Source of the DNA: Castellaniella hirudinis
GTDB taxonomy: Bacteria; Pseudomonadota; Gammaproteobacteria; Burkholderiales; Burkholderiaceae_B
DNA: 64,000 bases
Assembly (NCBI RefSeq): GCF_042651965.1
Contig: NZ_JBHSDY010000012.1
Span: 1 to 64,000, forward strand
Reading direction: 5' to 3'
A program made the position numbers and the translations under genes. Positions 52,803-61,682 of the stretch are shown here, in pieces. Position 1 is the stretch's first letter. Each line of letters opens with the position of its first letter. The notes below the pieces were generated by a model that worked only from the letters and a program-made list of their open reading frames with translations, was not told where the DNA came from and did not search any database.

Positions 52803-52934
52803 AAAATGACCCCCACGCTGCGCCTTCGGCTTGCTGTCCACCTCGTGGCCTGCATGCCACTCGGATTCGTCAGGCGTAGGCCAGTCCGCAGGGGACTGCC
52901 CTACGTCCGGACTCATCCCCCAAGGGGGCGTTTT
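52803..52934. repeat. Burkholderiales-type intergenic repeat with terminator arms
   Basis: This spacer between convergent LysR and MocR genes begins with GACCCCCACGCTGCGCC and TTCGGCTTG and ends with CCCCCAAGGGGGCGTTTTT. Such arms, AAAAxGACCCCC and GGGGGCGTTTTT, can pair across about 110 bp. The CCCCCACGCTGCGCCTTCGGCTTGCT word is reminiscent of dispersed intergenic repeats in this order, here given in two parts. It probably terminates both genes. Confidence 0.45.
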
Positions 52935-54377
52935 TCATCTCGGGGCGGCCCAGCGATGAAAAAACCGCCACAGGCGCGGGTCTCCGGAGTACGCCACATT
53001 GAAGCGCATCCAGCCTTCATCCCGGCCCTCCGGGTCGAAGTAGTTGCCCGGGGCGAGCCAGATGCCGGCCTTCAGCGCCTGCTCGGTCAGCCGGATCAGT
53101 TCGTCCCCGGTGGGGCGCGGCGCCGGCGGTCTGGCCCACAGGAACAGCCCGGCGCCCGGCTCCCCCCAGACTTCGAAGCCGTGCGCGTGCATGGCGGCGG
53201 TGACCTGGTCGTGCGCCTGGCGCAGGCGCTCGCGGATGCCGCGCAGGTAGGTGCTGTGGCGGCCGTCCCGCAGGACGTGGTAGACGGCGCGTTCCATGAC
53301 TTCGGTCGAGGTCAGGCCCAGCGACATCTTGGTGCGCGCGCATTCATCCACCAGCGGCTTGGCGCAGGTCAGATAGCCCACGCGGGTGGAGGGCATCACG
53401 CTCTTGGAAAAGCCGGACACGTAGATCACCCGGCTGGCGCCTGCCAGCGCGGCGAGCATGGGGGCGGGTTCGGGCAGGAGGTCGCGGGAGGTGTCGTCGT
53501 CCACGACCAGGAAGTCATGGCGTTCGGCCAGTTGCAGCAGGCGGAACGCCCCGGCCATCGTGAAGCTGGCGCCGGTCGGATTCTGCAGCACCGAGGTGAC
53601 GAACAGGGCGCGGATCGGATGCTGCCGCGCCAGCGCCTGGAGCGTGGCTTCGTGGATGCCTTCCGCCGTCCTGGGGACCGCGTGCACCGTGATGCGGTTC
53701 AGGGCCAGGATTTGCAGCAGGTTGGCGTAGCAAGGCGATTCGACCGCCACGTGGTCCCCGGGGCGCAGCAAGGTGCGCACGACGATGTCCAGCGCCTGCG
53801 TGGCGCCATGGGTCAGCAGCACCTGGTCGGGCGCCGCTTCGAGTCCGTGTTCCAGCAGGCTGTGCGCGATGTGTTCGCGCAAGGGGTGGTAGCCGAGCGG
53901 ATGGCCGTAGGACGAGATCTGGCTGATCGGGACGCGGCTGAGCTGGCGCATGGCATGCGGCAGGCCGGCCTGGTCGTGCCAGTCCGGGGGCAGCCAGCCG
54001 CAGCCTGCCTTGATCGAGATCGAATGGTCGGCGAACACGTCGGCCAGCAGCCAGGAGGCGCCGATGCGCGGCGCCACCCATTCGGGCACCGTTGCGGGCG
54101 CGGCCTGTTTCTGGCGGCTGACGCGGAAATGGGCGCCAGGGCGTGACTGCAGCAGGCCCCGGGCGACCAGGCGGTTGTAGGCCGCCATGACGGTGAACGT
54201 GCTCAGTCCGTGGTCGCGAGCGAACTTCCGCACCGAGGGCAGGATCATCCCCGGACGGAGCAGGTGCGCCTGGATGGCGTGTTCCAGGGCGGTGACGGTC
54301 TGGTCCACCAGGGTCGGGGCGGCATTGCGACGGCGGTCCGGCTCGAACAGGATCATGGTGAAGCGTTCAATCCTCAT
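52935..54377 (-). CDS. MocR-family regulator: GntR HTH fused to PLP aminotransferase-like domain
   Basis: A 480-residue MocR/PdxR-type regulator. The GntR winged HTH is at about 20-90, with RPGMILPSVRKFARDHGLSTF (core LPSVRKFARDHGLST) and TVMAAYNRLVARGLLQSRPG. The rest is a fold-type I aminotransferase-like domain: HGATQALD near 205, PLP-binding region VTSVLQNPTGAS near 285 and YVSGFSKSVMPSTRVGYL near 330 with Lys in SKS as PLP-lysine. It diverges from an aminotransferase gene, the commonest MocR target. Repeated CAATACAGT words lie in the shared spacer. Confidence 0.87.
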   Translation of the reverse strand: MRIERFTMILFEPDRRRNAAPTLVDQTVTALEHAIQAHLLRPGMILPSVRKFARDHGLSTFTVMAAYNRLVARGLLQSRPGAHFRVSRQKQAAPATVPEWVAPRIGASWLLADVFADHSISIKAGCGWLPPDWHDQAGLPHAMRQLSRVPISQISSYGHPLGYHPLREHIAHSLLEHGLEAAPDQVLLTHGATQALDIVVRTLLRPGDHVAVESPCYANLLQILALNRITVHAVPRTAEGIHEATLQALARQHPIRALFVTSVLQNPTGASFTMAGAFRLLQLAERHDFLVVDDDTSRDLLPEPAPMLAALAGASRVIYVSGFSKSVMPSTRVGYLTCAKPLVDECARTKMSLGLTSTEVMERAVYHVLRDGRHSTYLRGIRERLRQAHDQVTAAMHAHGFEVWGEPGAGLFLWARPPAPRPTGDELIRLTEQALKAGIWLAPGNYFDPEGRDEGWMRFNVAYSGDPRLWRFFHRWAAPR

Positions 54378-54382
54378 GCTTT

Positions 54383-54429
54383 CAATACAGTGATCTTAAT
54401 CTGAACAATACAGTTATCCGACTGTTCTG
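54383..54429. promoter_or_regulatory. CAATACAGT repeats, candidate MocR operator
   Basis: CAATACAGT occurs at 54383-54391 and 54406-54414, 23 bp apart, and an inverted relative ACTGTTCTG follows at 54421-54429. Two direct repeats plus one inverted half-site close to the regulator start is a layout seen with MocR proteins such as GabR and PdxR. Confidence 0.5.
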
Positions 54430-54514
54430 TCACCGTCTATGGCCTTCGTGCGGGGGCCGGACCAGAATGAACCCATTCACTCTGCCCCCCTGAACCCTGG
54501 ATTGAGAGGCTGCC

Positions 54515-55846
54515 ATGCCAAGCGACGCCGTACGTTCCCCTGATATGTCCAATCTGTGGATGCCCTTTACCGCAAACCGGCAATTCAAGGCGCATCCCCG
54601 CATGCTTGCCGCCGCCCAGGGCATGCACTACACCGCGGCGGACGGCCATCAGGTGCTGGACGGCACCTCCGGGCTCTGGTGCGTCAACGCCGGGCACGGC
54701 CGCCAGCCCATCATCGACGCGATCAGCCGGCAGGCCGCGCATCTGGACTACGCGCCCAGCTTCCAGATCGGCCACGAAGACTCTTTCCGGGCGGCCTCCG
54801 ACGTGGCCGCCCTGATGCCCGCCGGCCTGGACCGGGTGTTCTTCACCAACTCGGGTTCCGAATCGGTCGATACGGCGCTCAAGATCGCGCTGGCCTATCA
54901 CCGGGCGCGCGGCGAGGGCCAGCGGACCCGCCTGATCGGCCGCGAGCGCGGCTATCACGGCGTCGGTTTCGGCGGCATCTCGGTGGGCGGCATCTCGCCC
55001 AACCGCAAGGCGTTTTCCGGGGTGCTGCTGCCGGGGGTGGACCACCTGCCGCACACGCACGATCTGGAGCACAATGCCTTTTCGCGGGGCCAGCCGGCCT
55101 GGGGCGGCGAAGCCTATGCGGATGCGCTCGAACGCATCATCGCGCTGCACGACGCCTCGACGATCGCGGCGGTCATCGTCGAGCCGCTGGCCGGCTCCAC
55201 CGGTGTGCTGCTGCCGCCCAAGGGCTACCTGGAACGGCTGCGGGCCATCACTGAAAAGCACGGCATTCTGCTGATCTTCGACGAAGTCATCACCGGTTTC
55301 GGCCGCCTGGGCGCAGCCACCGGCAGCGAATTCTTCGGCGTGACGCCTGACCTGATGACCCTGGCCAAGGGGATCAGCAACGCGGCGGTGCCGGCCGGCG
55401 CGGTCGCCGTGCGCCGCAGCGTGCACGACACCATCATCGAGGCCAGCGCCGCCGGCATCGAGTTCTTCCACGGCTATACCTATTCCGCCCACCCGCTGGC
55501 GACGGCGGCCATCCGCGCCACCCTGGGCATTTATCGTGACGAGGGCCTGTTCGATCGGGCGAAGTCACTGTCGCCCGCCTTCGAAAATGCCGCGCATGCG
55601 CTCAAGGGCAGCCCTCACGTCATCGACGTGCGCAATCTGGGGCTGGTGGCCGGCATCGAGCTGGCCCCCCGTCCGGGCGCGCCCGGCGCCCGGGCGGCCG
55701 AGGTGTTCGGCAAGTGCTTCGATCAAGGCGTGCTGGTTCGCTATACCGGCGACATCATCGCGATTTCGCCGCCGCTCATCATCGACGAGGCCCAGATCGG
55801 GCAGATTTTCGGCACCTTGGCCGAGGTGCTGAAGACGGTGGATTGA
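54515..55846 (+). CDS. Omega-amino acid:pyruvate aminotransferase (beta-alanine aminotransferase)
   Basis: A 443-residue class III aminotransferase. The N-terminal NLWMPFTANRQFKAHPRM is typical of omega-amino acid:pyruvate transaminases. GTSGLWCVNAGHGRQPI lies near 55, FFTNSGSESVDTALKIAL near 110 (phosphate-binding), YHGVGFGGISVGGI near 150, and LIFDEVITGFGRLGAATGSE near 255 (core FDEVITGFGRLG) with the PLP-lysine in LAKGISNAAVP near 288. It would convert beta-alanine with pyruvate to malonate semialdehyde and alanine. It diverges from a MocR regulator; mmsA and iol genes nearby share the product. Confidence 0.88.
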   Translation: MPSDAVRSPDMSNLWMPFTANRQFKAHPRMLAAAQGMHYTAADGHQVLDGTSGLWCVNAGHGRQPIIDAISRQAAHLDYAPSFQIGHEDSFRAASDVAALMPAGLDRVFFTNSGSESVDTALKIALAYHRARGEGQRTRLIGRERGYHGVGFGGISVGGISPNRKAFSGVLLPGVDHLPHTHDLEHNAFSRGQPAWGGEAYADALERIIALHDASTIAAVIVEPLAGSTGVLLPPKGYLERLRAITEKHGILLIFDEVITGFGRLGAATGSEFFGVTPDLMTLAKGISNAAVPAGAVAVRRSVHDTIIEASAAGIEFFHGYTYSAHPLATAAIRATLGIYRDEGLFDRAKSLSPAFENAAHALKGSPHVIDVRNLGLVAGIELAPRPGAPGARAAEVFGKCFDQGVLVRYTGDIIAISPPLIIDEAQIGQIFGTLAEVLKTVD

Positions 55847-55911
55847 GTCTTCGGCGAGGGCTTCAACGAATGGGGCGGCATCGAGCCGCCCCATTGTGTG
55901 ACCGCCAGGGA

Positions 55912-56724
55912 TCAGACCTTGGCAGGCGCGATCATCCATTCATGGGCGGGATCGTTCTTGAAGACCCAGTGACGCTCGGAACCCGCCATTACGTTCAGGT
56001 AATACAGGTCGTACCCATGGGGCGCCACGCAGGGATGATATCCGCGCGGGACGGCGACCAGATCGTGGTTCTCGATCGACATGGTTTCGTCCAGGGACCG
56101 GTCATCCGTATAGACTCTTTGGAAGGCGAAACCCTGGGACGGATTGATCCGGTGATAGTAGGTTTCTTCCAGCCGGGTTTCGTGGGGAACGTTGTCGGTG
56201 TCATGTTTGTGGGGCGGATAGCTCGAGGAATGGCCCGCAGGGGTGACCACCTCGACCACCAGCAGGCTTTCGGCCCTGGGGTCGTCCTGAGGCAGGATAT
56301 CGCACACGAAGCGTTGGTTCGAGCCTTCGCCCCGCACGCTGCGCCGCATGGCCGCCGGGTCCAGGCACTGGGTCTTCTTCGCAGGGTTGCCGCGGGTGGA
56401 GCGGCAGAAGGCGACCTCCGCGGAGGTGGCGGCCGTGATCCGGGCGCTTGCCCCGGTGGTGACATAGACCGCCGCAGGCGGGATTTCCTCGAAGACCGAA
56501 GCGCGCCGCCCCAGGCCCGTGAAGTGTTCGGCGCCGACCTGAATGTCGACGGTGCCGGTCAGCACGACGATGCAGAGCTCCCCGGCGCCCGCGTCGGCCA
56601 GGGTTGATTCGCCGGGCGACAGCCGTTGCGCCTGGAAGCCGACGTATTTCCAGCCGGCCTCTTCCGGGGTGATCGCGACGATGTCCTTTCCGGTCCGGGT
56701 CGCTTTGTGCAGGAGTGACTTCAT
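55912..56724 (-). CDS. iolB: 5-deoxy-glucuronate isomerase
   Basis: A 270-residue IolB. It isomerises 5-deoxy-D-glucuronate to 5-dehydro-2-deoxy-gluconate in myo-inositol catabolism. It is a double cupin: SSSYPPHKHDTDNVPHETRLEE (core YPPHKHDTDNVPHET) near residue 170 has the metal-binding His/Glu set, and DLVAVPRGYHPCVAPHGYD near 225 supplies the last histidine. It is the last gene of the operon, one base after the iolC stop, so coupled. The genes for earlier steps (iolG, iolE, iolD) are not in this window. Confidence 0.92.
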   Translation of the reverse strand: MKSLLHKATRTGKDIVAITPEEAGWKYVGFQAQRLSPGESTLADAGAGELCIVVLTGTVDIQVGAEHFTGLGRRASVFEEIPPAAVYVTTGASARITAATSAEVAFCRSTRGNPAKKTQCLDPAAMRRSVRGEGSNQRFVCDILPQDDPRAESLLVVEVVTPAGHSSSYPPHKHDTDNVPHETRLEETYYHRINPSQGFAFQRVYTDDRSLDETMSIENHDLVAVPRGYHPCVAPHGYDLYYLNVMAGSERHWVFKNDPAHEWMIAPAKV

Positions 56725-56725
56725 C

Positions 56726-58666
56726 TCAGTTTTCCTTGGTTGAGCGTCGGTTGTGCCAGGCTTCGATCAAGCGCGCGAAGTTCGCACTGGCGGCTTCGAT
56801 GAAGCCCTGGTCGTCGATCCGCTTGTCCAGCCAGTCGGCGCCGGGCGACTGCCAGATGGAGCGCCCCACCATGAAACCTTTGACGATGGGGTGTGCGGCG
56901 TGCCTGAATGAGGTCGCGAGGTGTTCCAGAGGCTGGTTCAGGCCCAGCAGCACGACGCCGCGGCAGTACGGGTCCTGGGACTGGATCAAGGCATCGACCT
57001 TCGACCATGCCGATGCGGCCATGGGGGTGAGCTTCCACCAGTCGGGCTTGATCCCCAGAGAATAAATCCGCGCGAGGCTGTCCAGCACGACGTCGTCGTG
57101 GGTTTCCGCCGTGATCCGGTCCGCAGGGGGGATGATTTCCAGCAGCAGTTCGTGCCCGCTCCGGCGTGTCGCCTCCCAGAGTTCCTGCAGTCTTTCTTCC
57201 TGGGCTTCAAGCAGGGGGGCGGCATCGCCGGGGTGGTAGCTGACCAGGCACTTGACGGTCTGCTCCAGCGGCCAGTCCGCCAGCAGGGAGGCCACAGAGG
57301 TCGCATGGTCGAATTTGAGCGGACGGGACATTTGTTTTTCGACGGGCCGGCCCAGCCACCAGCCCCGGCCGGTGATGGCGCACAGCGTGTCGCCGCCTTG
57401 CTCGCCCCCGTCCAGCAGGACGCCGACGCGCCCCTGCAACTGGTATTTTTCCTCGGCGTGCTCCACGGCGGTGACCAGCATTTGCTTCAGGCGCTGCACT
57501 TCGGCCAGGCCTGCGCCATGGGCCTGCGCGAGGTCCATGAATTGCTGCCGGTGGTCAAACGCCAGCACGTTCAATTCGTCCCAGCGCTTGCGCTGGGCGG
57601 TGGTCCGGTGGAGATGGTCCAGATAATCGTAGTCGATGTCCTTGCCGTCGCGGGCGAGCCAGTATGCCAGCTCGGTCTGGGTCGGCATGGCGGGGGCGCA
57701 GGCATGGCGGCTGACCACGATCGCGCCGCAGGCATTGGCGATCCGGGCGGCGTCGGCGAAATCCTGTCCGCGCAGAATGCCCGTCAGCAGGCCTGAGGCG
57801 AAGGCGTCGCCTGCACCCAGCACGTTCAGGACCTTGATCTTTTCACCACGATAGCGCGTGGCGTCTTCGATCCGCGCGGGGATCTCATCGGAAATCAGGC
57901 AGCAGCCGTCGGCGCCCAGTTTCACCACGAAATGCGCGTGAGTGATCTTGCGCAGGGCCTTGAGCGACCCGATCAGGTCGTGCGCGACGCCGCCTGCAAT
58001 GAGGAATTCCTCCTCGGTGCCGATCAGCAGATCGAATTCGGGGATGATCTCCTGGAGGCTGCGAGACACGCCCTGGTCGGGCACATAGCGGTTTTCGCCT
58101 TCGCCGCGTCGGGTCAGTCCCCACAGCACGGGCCGGTAGTCGATGTCCAGGACCTTGAAGACACGATGCCGCCGCGCGTAGGCCAAGGCGCGCGTGGAAG
58201 CCTCGCGCACTTGCGGCTGGGACAGGTGTGTGCCGGTGATCAGCAGGGCGCGGCTGTCGGCGATGGCGGATTCCGAAATCAGCTCGGGGTCGATGGCCAT
58301 GTCGGCGCAGTTTTCCCGATAGAACAGCAAGGGGAAGGTTTCGCGATCCTTGATGCCCAGCAGCACCAGGCCGGTCAGGCGCTCCCGGTCGACCTGGATC
58401 ATTGAGGTGTCGCACCCTTCGTTTGCCAGCGTTTCCACCAGGAAACGTCCCATCTGCTCGTCTCCTACGCGAGACAGCATGGCGGTTTTCAGCCCCAGCC
58501 GTGCACCGCCAAAGGCGATGTTGGCGGAACTGCCGCCGAGGTACTTGGAGAAACTGGCCACGTCTTCCAGTCTGGCGCCGATCTGCTGGGCATAGAGATC
58601 AACGGCCAGCCTGCCCAGGCAGATCAGGTCGAACTTCCTGCCTTCCTCGATACTGAAAATAGTCAT
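56726..58666 (-). CDS. iolC: 5-dehydro-2-deoxygluconokinase fused to DUF2090 aldolase-like domain
   Basis: A 646-residue two-domain protein. Residues 1-330 are a PfkB-type sugar kinase: LGGSSANIAFGGARLGLKTAM in part near 45 (core GGSSANIAFGGARLG) and VLGAGDAFASGLLTG near 285, with the catalytic aspartate in GAGD. It phosphorylates 5-dehydro-2-deoxy-gluconate (DKG). Residues 340-640 are DUF2090, a TIM-barrel aldolase-like domain proposed to replace IolJ and split DKG-6-phosphate into DHAP and malonate semialdehyde. The fusion is common in proteobacteria. It lies 49 bp after the ABC binding-protein gene in an operon ending with iolB. Confidence 0.92.
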   Translation of the reverse strand: MTIFSIEEGRKFDLICLGRLAVDLYAQQIGARLEDVASFSKYLGGSSANIAFGGARLGLKTAMLSRVGDEQMGRFLVETLANEGCDTSMIQVDRERLTGLVLLGIKDRETFPLLFYRENCADMAIDPELISESAIADSRALLITGTHLSQPQVREASTRALAYARRHRVFKVLDIDYRPVLWGLTRRGEGENRYVPDQGVSRSLQEIIPEFDLLIGTEEEFLIAGGVAHDLIGSLKALRKITHAHFVVKLGADGCCLISDEIPARIEDATRYRGEKIKVLNVLGAGDAFASGLLTGILRGQDFADAARIANACGAIVVSRHACAPAMPTQTELAYWLARDGKDIDYDYLDHLHRTTAQRKRWDELNVLAFDHRQQFMDLAQAHGAGLAEVQRLKQMLVTAVEHAEEKYQLQGRVGVLLDGGEQGGDTLCAITGRGWWLGRPVEKQMSRPLKFDHATSVASLLADWPLEQTVKCLVSYHPGDAAPLLEAQEERLQELWEATRRSGHELLLEIIPPADRITAETHDDVVLDSLARIYSLGIKPDWWKLTPMAASAWSKVDALIQSQDPYCRGVVLLGLNQPLEHLATSFRHAAHPIVKGFMVGRSIWQSPGADWLDKRIDDQGFIEAASANFARLIEAWHNRRSTKEN

Positions 58667-58715
58667 CTGAACTTCCGGAAAATACGACGGCCGGCGTGCC
58701 GCCGGCCTGTAGAAA

Positions 58716-59519
58716 TTACTTGGCGGGCGCCATGTCCATCAGGTCCGCCGGCAGGTCGACGTTCAGGTGGCTCTTGTAGATCGCGTTGAGCTTCCCGTTC
58801 TGGAAATTCTTCTGGGCCCAGTCGTCCAGGAAGGCCTTGAACTCGGGGTTGCCCTTGCGCAGGCCGACGCCCAGCGCATAGTTCTTCATCAGGAACTTGA
58901 TCTCGAAATGGCGGTCCGGCGCCTTGTCCTTGAGGGTCTGGATCACCGCGGTCGAGTTGGCGAGAATATCTGCCTGCCCGCTCAGGACGGCCGTGACGGC
59001 CGTCGCGTCGTCGTCGAATTTCATGATCTTCGCGTCCTTGGTGTTGGCCGAGAGGATCGCATCACCCTGGGAGCCGCGCACGCTGGCGACCTTCTGGTCC
59101 TTGAGGTCGGCGTAGTCCTTGATCTTCGCGTCCTGGGGAGCCGCCACCGCCTGCGCGAGGACCGAGTAGGGCTTGGAGAAGTCGATGACCTTCATGCGTT
59201 CTTCGGTGATCGACAAGGTGGAGATGATGACGTCAGCCTTGTTGGTCAGCAGGAACGGGATCCGGTTGGGCGTCGTGGTGCGGACCACCTCGAGTTCGAC
59301 GCCCAGGTCCTGGGCGAGCAGTTTGGCCGCTTCGATGTCCGAGCCCGCGGGTTGCTGGTTCTGATCCAGCAAGCCGAATGGGGGCAGGCCGAGGTCGATC
59401 GCCACGCGCAGCTTGCCCGCGGCCTTCACGTCGTCCAGCGTGTCGGCGACCGCCGGCTGCAGCGCCATGGCGCAACTGGCGGCGACGAACACCATGCCCG
59501 CGATTTTTTTCAGATTCAT
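58716..59519 (-). CDS. PAAT-family ABC transporter substrate-binding protein (family 3)
   Basis: A 267-residue periplasmic protein. The signal peptide (KKIAGMVFVAASCAMA, cleavage probably after AVA) precedes a family-3 binding fold: GKLRVAIDLGLPPFGLLD near 40, GSDIEAAKLLAQDLGVELE near 65, ADVIISTLSITEERMKVIDFS near 105 (core IISTLSITEERMKVIDFS) and VRGSQGDAILS near 155. Such proteins normally bind amino acids or opines. It lies in the inositol operon between the ATPase and iolC, so its ligand may be an inositol-related compound. ATG 59519 starts exactly at the signal peptide. Confidence 0.85.
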   Translation of the reverse strand: MNLKKIAGMVFVAASCAMALQPAVADTLDDVKAAGKLRVAIDLGLPPFGLLDQNQQPAGSDIEAAKLLAQDLGVELEVVRTTTPNRIPFLLTNKADVIISTLSITEERMKVIDFSKPYSVLAQAVAAPQDAKIKDYADLKDQKVASVRGSQGDAILSANTKDAKIMKFDDDATAVTAVLSGQADILANSTAVIQTLKDKAPDRHFEIKFLMKNYALGVGLRKGNPEFKAFLDDWAQKNFQNGKLNAIYKSHLNVDLPADLMDMAPAK

Positions 59520-59538
59520 GCCTACTCTCCAGAAGAAT

Positions 59539-60267
59539 TCAGAGCCCATTGCTGATGAAGGCTTGCAGCTCTTTTGTTTGAGGCGATTGCAGAAGCGTTC
59601 GCCCGCCGATTTCCCATACCTTGCCCTGGTGCATATAGATGATGATGTCTGCGATCTTCTGCGCGAACGCCATCTCGTGCGTCACCATGATCATGGTCAT
59701 GCCTTTCTTTGCGAGGCCTTCCATCACCTTCAGGACTTCGCCCGTCAGTTGCGGATCCAGCGCGGAAGTCACTTCGTCGAACAGCATCAGGCTGGGGTGC
59801 ATCGCCAGCGAGCGTGCGATGGCGACGCGCTGCTGCTGTCCGCCCGAAAGCTCTTCGGGGTATGAATGCGTCTTTTCCCGCAGACCTACCTGGTCGAGGA
59901 CTTCTGCAGCGACCTCGTTGGCCTGCGCCCGTCCCATCTTCTTGACCGAGGTCAGCGCCAGGGTGATGTTGCGCTGGACCGTCAGGTGGGGGAACAGGTT
60001 GTAGCCCTGGAATACGATGCCGATGTCCTTGCGCAGCGTGAGCAGGTCGACGTGGGGGTCGCTGACCACGTGGCCGCATGCCGTGATCCGGCCCTGGTCG
60101 ATGGTTTCCAGGCGGTCGATGCAGCGCAGGGCCGTGCTTTTCCCAGAGCCGCTCTGGCCGATGATGGCGACGACTTGTCCCTTCTCGACGGAGAACGAAA
60201 CGCCGTTCAGGACGGTATTGGCGCCGAATCTCTTGTGTACGTCCTGCAGTTCAACGACGGCCGACAT
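59539..60267 (-). CDS. PAAT-family ABC transporter ATP-binding protein
   Basis: A 242-residue ABC ATPase of the GlnQ/HisP type. Walker A GQSGSGKST is near residue 37, the Q-loop region GIVFQGYNLFPHLTV near 85, signature LSGGQQQRVAIARSLAM near 140, Walker B LMLFDEVTSALD near 162 and the H-loop in MVTHEMAFA near 195. It overlaps the upstream permease gene by 17 bp and is followed by the binding-protein gene after about 20 bp. It energises the two permeases encoded upstream. Confidence 0.9.
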   Translation of the reverse strand: MSAVVELQDVHKRFGANTVLNGVSFSVEKGQVVAIIGQSGSGKSTALRCIDRLETIDQGRITACGHVVSDPHVDLLTLRKDIGIVFQGYNLFPHLTVQRNITLALTSVKKMGRAQANEVAAEVLDQVGLREKTHSYPEELSGGQQQRVAIARSLAMHPSLMLFDEVTSALDPQLTGEVLKVMEGLAKKGMTMIMVTHEMAFAQKIADIIIYMHQGKVWEIGGRTLLQSPQTKELQAFISNGL

Positions 60268-60901
60268 GTAGTTTCCTTTCTAGCTTTCTGCTGAAGGCGG
60301 AAAGCGGGTAGCACATCAGAAAATAGAGTCCGGCGACCAGGAAATAGACGATCCCGGGCTCGAAAATTGTGTTGTTGACCAGTTGGCCCGCACGCACCAG
60401 TTCGACGAAGCCGATGACGGAGGCCAGCGACGAGTTCTTGATCAACTGCACGGTGAAGCCGACCGTGGGCGGCGTGGCGATCCGCAAGGCCTGGGGCAGG
60501 ATCACCCGCAGCATGCGCACGGACCGGCTCAGCGCCAGGCATTCGGCCGCTTCCCACTGGTTCTTCGGCACGGAGCGCAGGCAACTGCCCCAGATCTCGC
60601 CCAGGTGGGCGCCCGCATAGAGCGACAGCGAGATCGATGCGGCGACGATCCCCGGCAGGTTCCAGCCGAGGATCGACAGCCCGAAGAACGACAGGAACAT
60701 GATGACCAGCAGCGGCGTGCCCTGGATCAACTGGATGTAGCTGCCTGCGAGCAGGCGCAGGAGACGGCTCCGGGAAAGGGTGCTGAGCGCGATCGCCAGG
60801 CCCAGGGCGCCGCCGCCGATCAGTGCGATGAGGGACAGCATCACCGTCCAGCCGGCGCCCTGGAGGATGATGTCGAGGTGGGTTTGTGTGAACGCGTTCA
60901 T
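60251..60901 (-). CDS. PAAT-family ABC transporter permease
   Basis: A 216-residue permease with five hydrophobic segments. It begins FTQTHLDIILQGAGWTVMLSL in part, standard for the HisM/GlnP type, and carries the coupling loop EAAECLALSRSVRMLRVILPQALR (core EAAECLALSRSVRMLRVILP) near residue 115. It is the second of two permease genes, 10 bp after the first, and overlaps the ATPase gene. The two permeases probably form a heterodimer. Confidence 0.88.
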   Translation of the reverse strand: MNAFTQTHLDIILQGAGWTVMLSLIALIGGGALGLAIALSTLSRSRLLRLLAGSYIQLIQGTPLLVIMFLSFFGLSILGWNLPGIVAASISLSLYAGAHLGEIWGSCLRSVPKNQWEAAECLALSRSVRMLRVILPQALRIATPPTVGFTVQLIKNSSLASVIGFVELVRAGQLVNNTIFEPGIVYFLVAGLYFLMCYPLSAFSRKLERKLHVGRR

Positions 60902-60911
60902 CGTGGCCGCC

Positions 60912-61592
60912 TTAGATCGAGGTGCCCAGCCGGCGACGGCGGGTGAAGAGGACCAGGCCCAGCAGCCAGAGGCCGAAGCGCATGCAGAACGCCAGGATCA
61001 GGTAGAACAGCGCGATGACGGTGTAGGTTTCGAACGAGCGGAACGTTTCGGACTGGATCTGCCCGGCGATGCCGGTCAGTTCGTCGACCGAGATCTGGGA
61101 GGTCAGCGAGGACGCCAGCATCAGGAGCACGAACTGGCCGCACAGGGCCGGGTAGACCTTTTCGATCGCGGGCGTCAGGATGACGTGCCAGTAGACCTGG
61201 GCCTTGTTCAGACCCAGGCACTCTGCGGCTTCGATCTGGCCGACATGCACGGACTGGATGCCGGCGCGGATGACTTCACTGGCGTAGGCGGTGAGATTCA
61301 TGCCCAGGGCGATCACGGCGGCCGTCAGGGCGGAGATCTTCCATCCCAGGCTGGGAAAGACGAAGAACACGACAAAGAGCTGCACCAGCAGGGGCGTGTT
61401 CCGGATCAGCTCGACGTAGATGCGGCACGGGATCGTGACCCAGCTCTTGCTGTCCAGGCCGATGGCCACCAGGGTGCCGAAGACGAAGCCCAGCACCGTC
61501 GTGGCAATCGAGAGTTGCGTCGTCAGCCAGAGCCCGTCTAGAAAGGCATGCCAGTGCGGCAGGAGACTTGCGAAATCAAAGCTGTAAGTCAT
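60912..61592 (-). CDS. PAAT-family ABC transporter permease
   Basis: A 226-residue permease with about five hydrophobic segments. It starts at ATG 61592 (MTYSFDFASLLPHWHAFL). The segment YVELIRNTPLLVQLFVVFF near 65 is the typical RGTP/RNTP motif of the family, and the coupling loop is GQIEAAECLGLNKAQVYWHV near 125. It is the first gene of the minus-strand inositol operon, so its upstream spacer to the RpiR gene holds the promoter and the palindromic sites. Confidence 0.88.
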   Translation of the reverse strand: MTYSFDFASLLPHWHAFLDGLWLTTQLSIATTVLGFVFGTLVAIGLDSKSWVTIPCRIYVELIRNTPLLVQLFVVFFVFPSLGWKISALTAAVIALGMNLTAYASEVIRAGIQSVHVGQIEAAECLGLNKAQVYWHVILTPAIEKVYPALCGQFVLLMLASSLTSQISVDELTGIAGQIQSETFRSFETYTVIALFYLILAFCMRFGLWLLGLVLFTRRRRLGTSI

Positions 61593-61682
61593 CAATCCGG
61601 GTCCAGGATGCAAGTGTTGCGCGTCGAGCCCCGGGACTGGCGTGTGTCGATCCTCCTGGGGCAGGTGGGACTTTAGAAGGAA

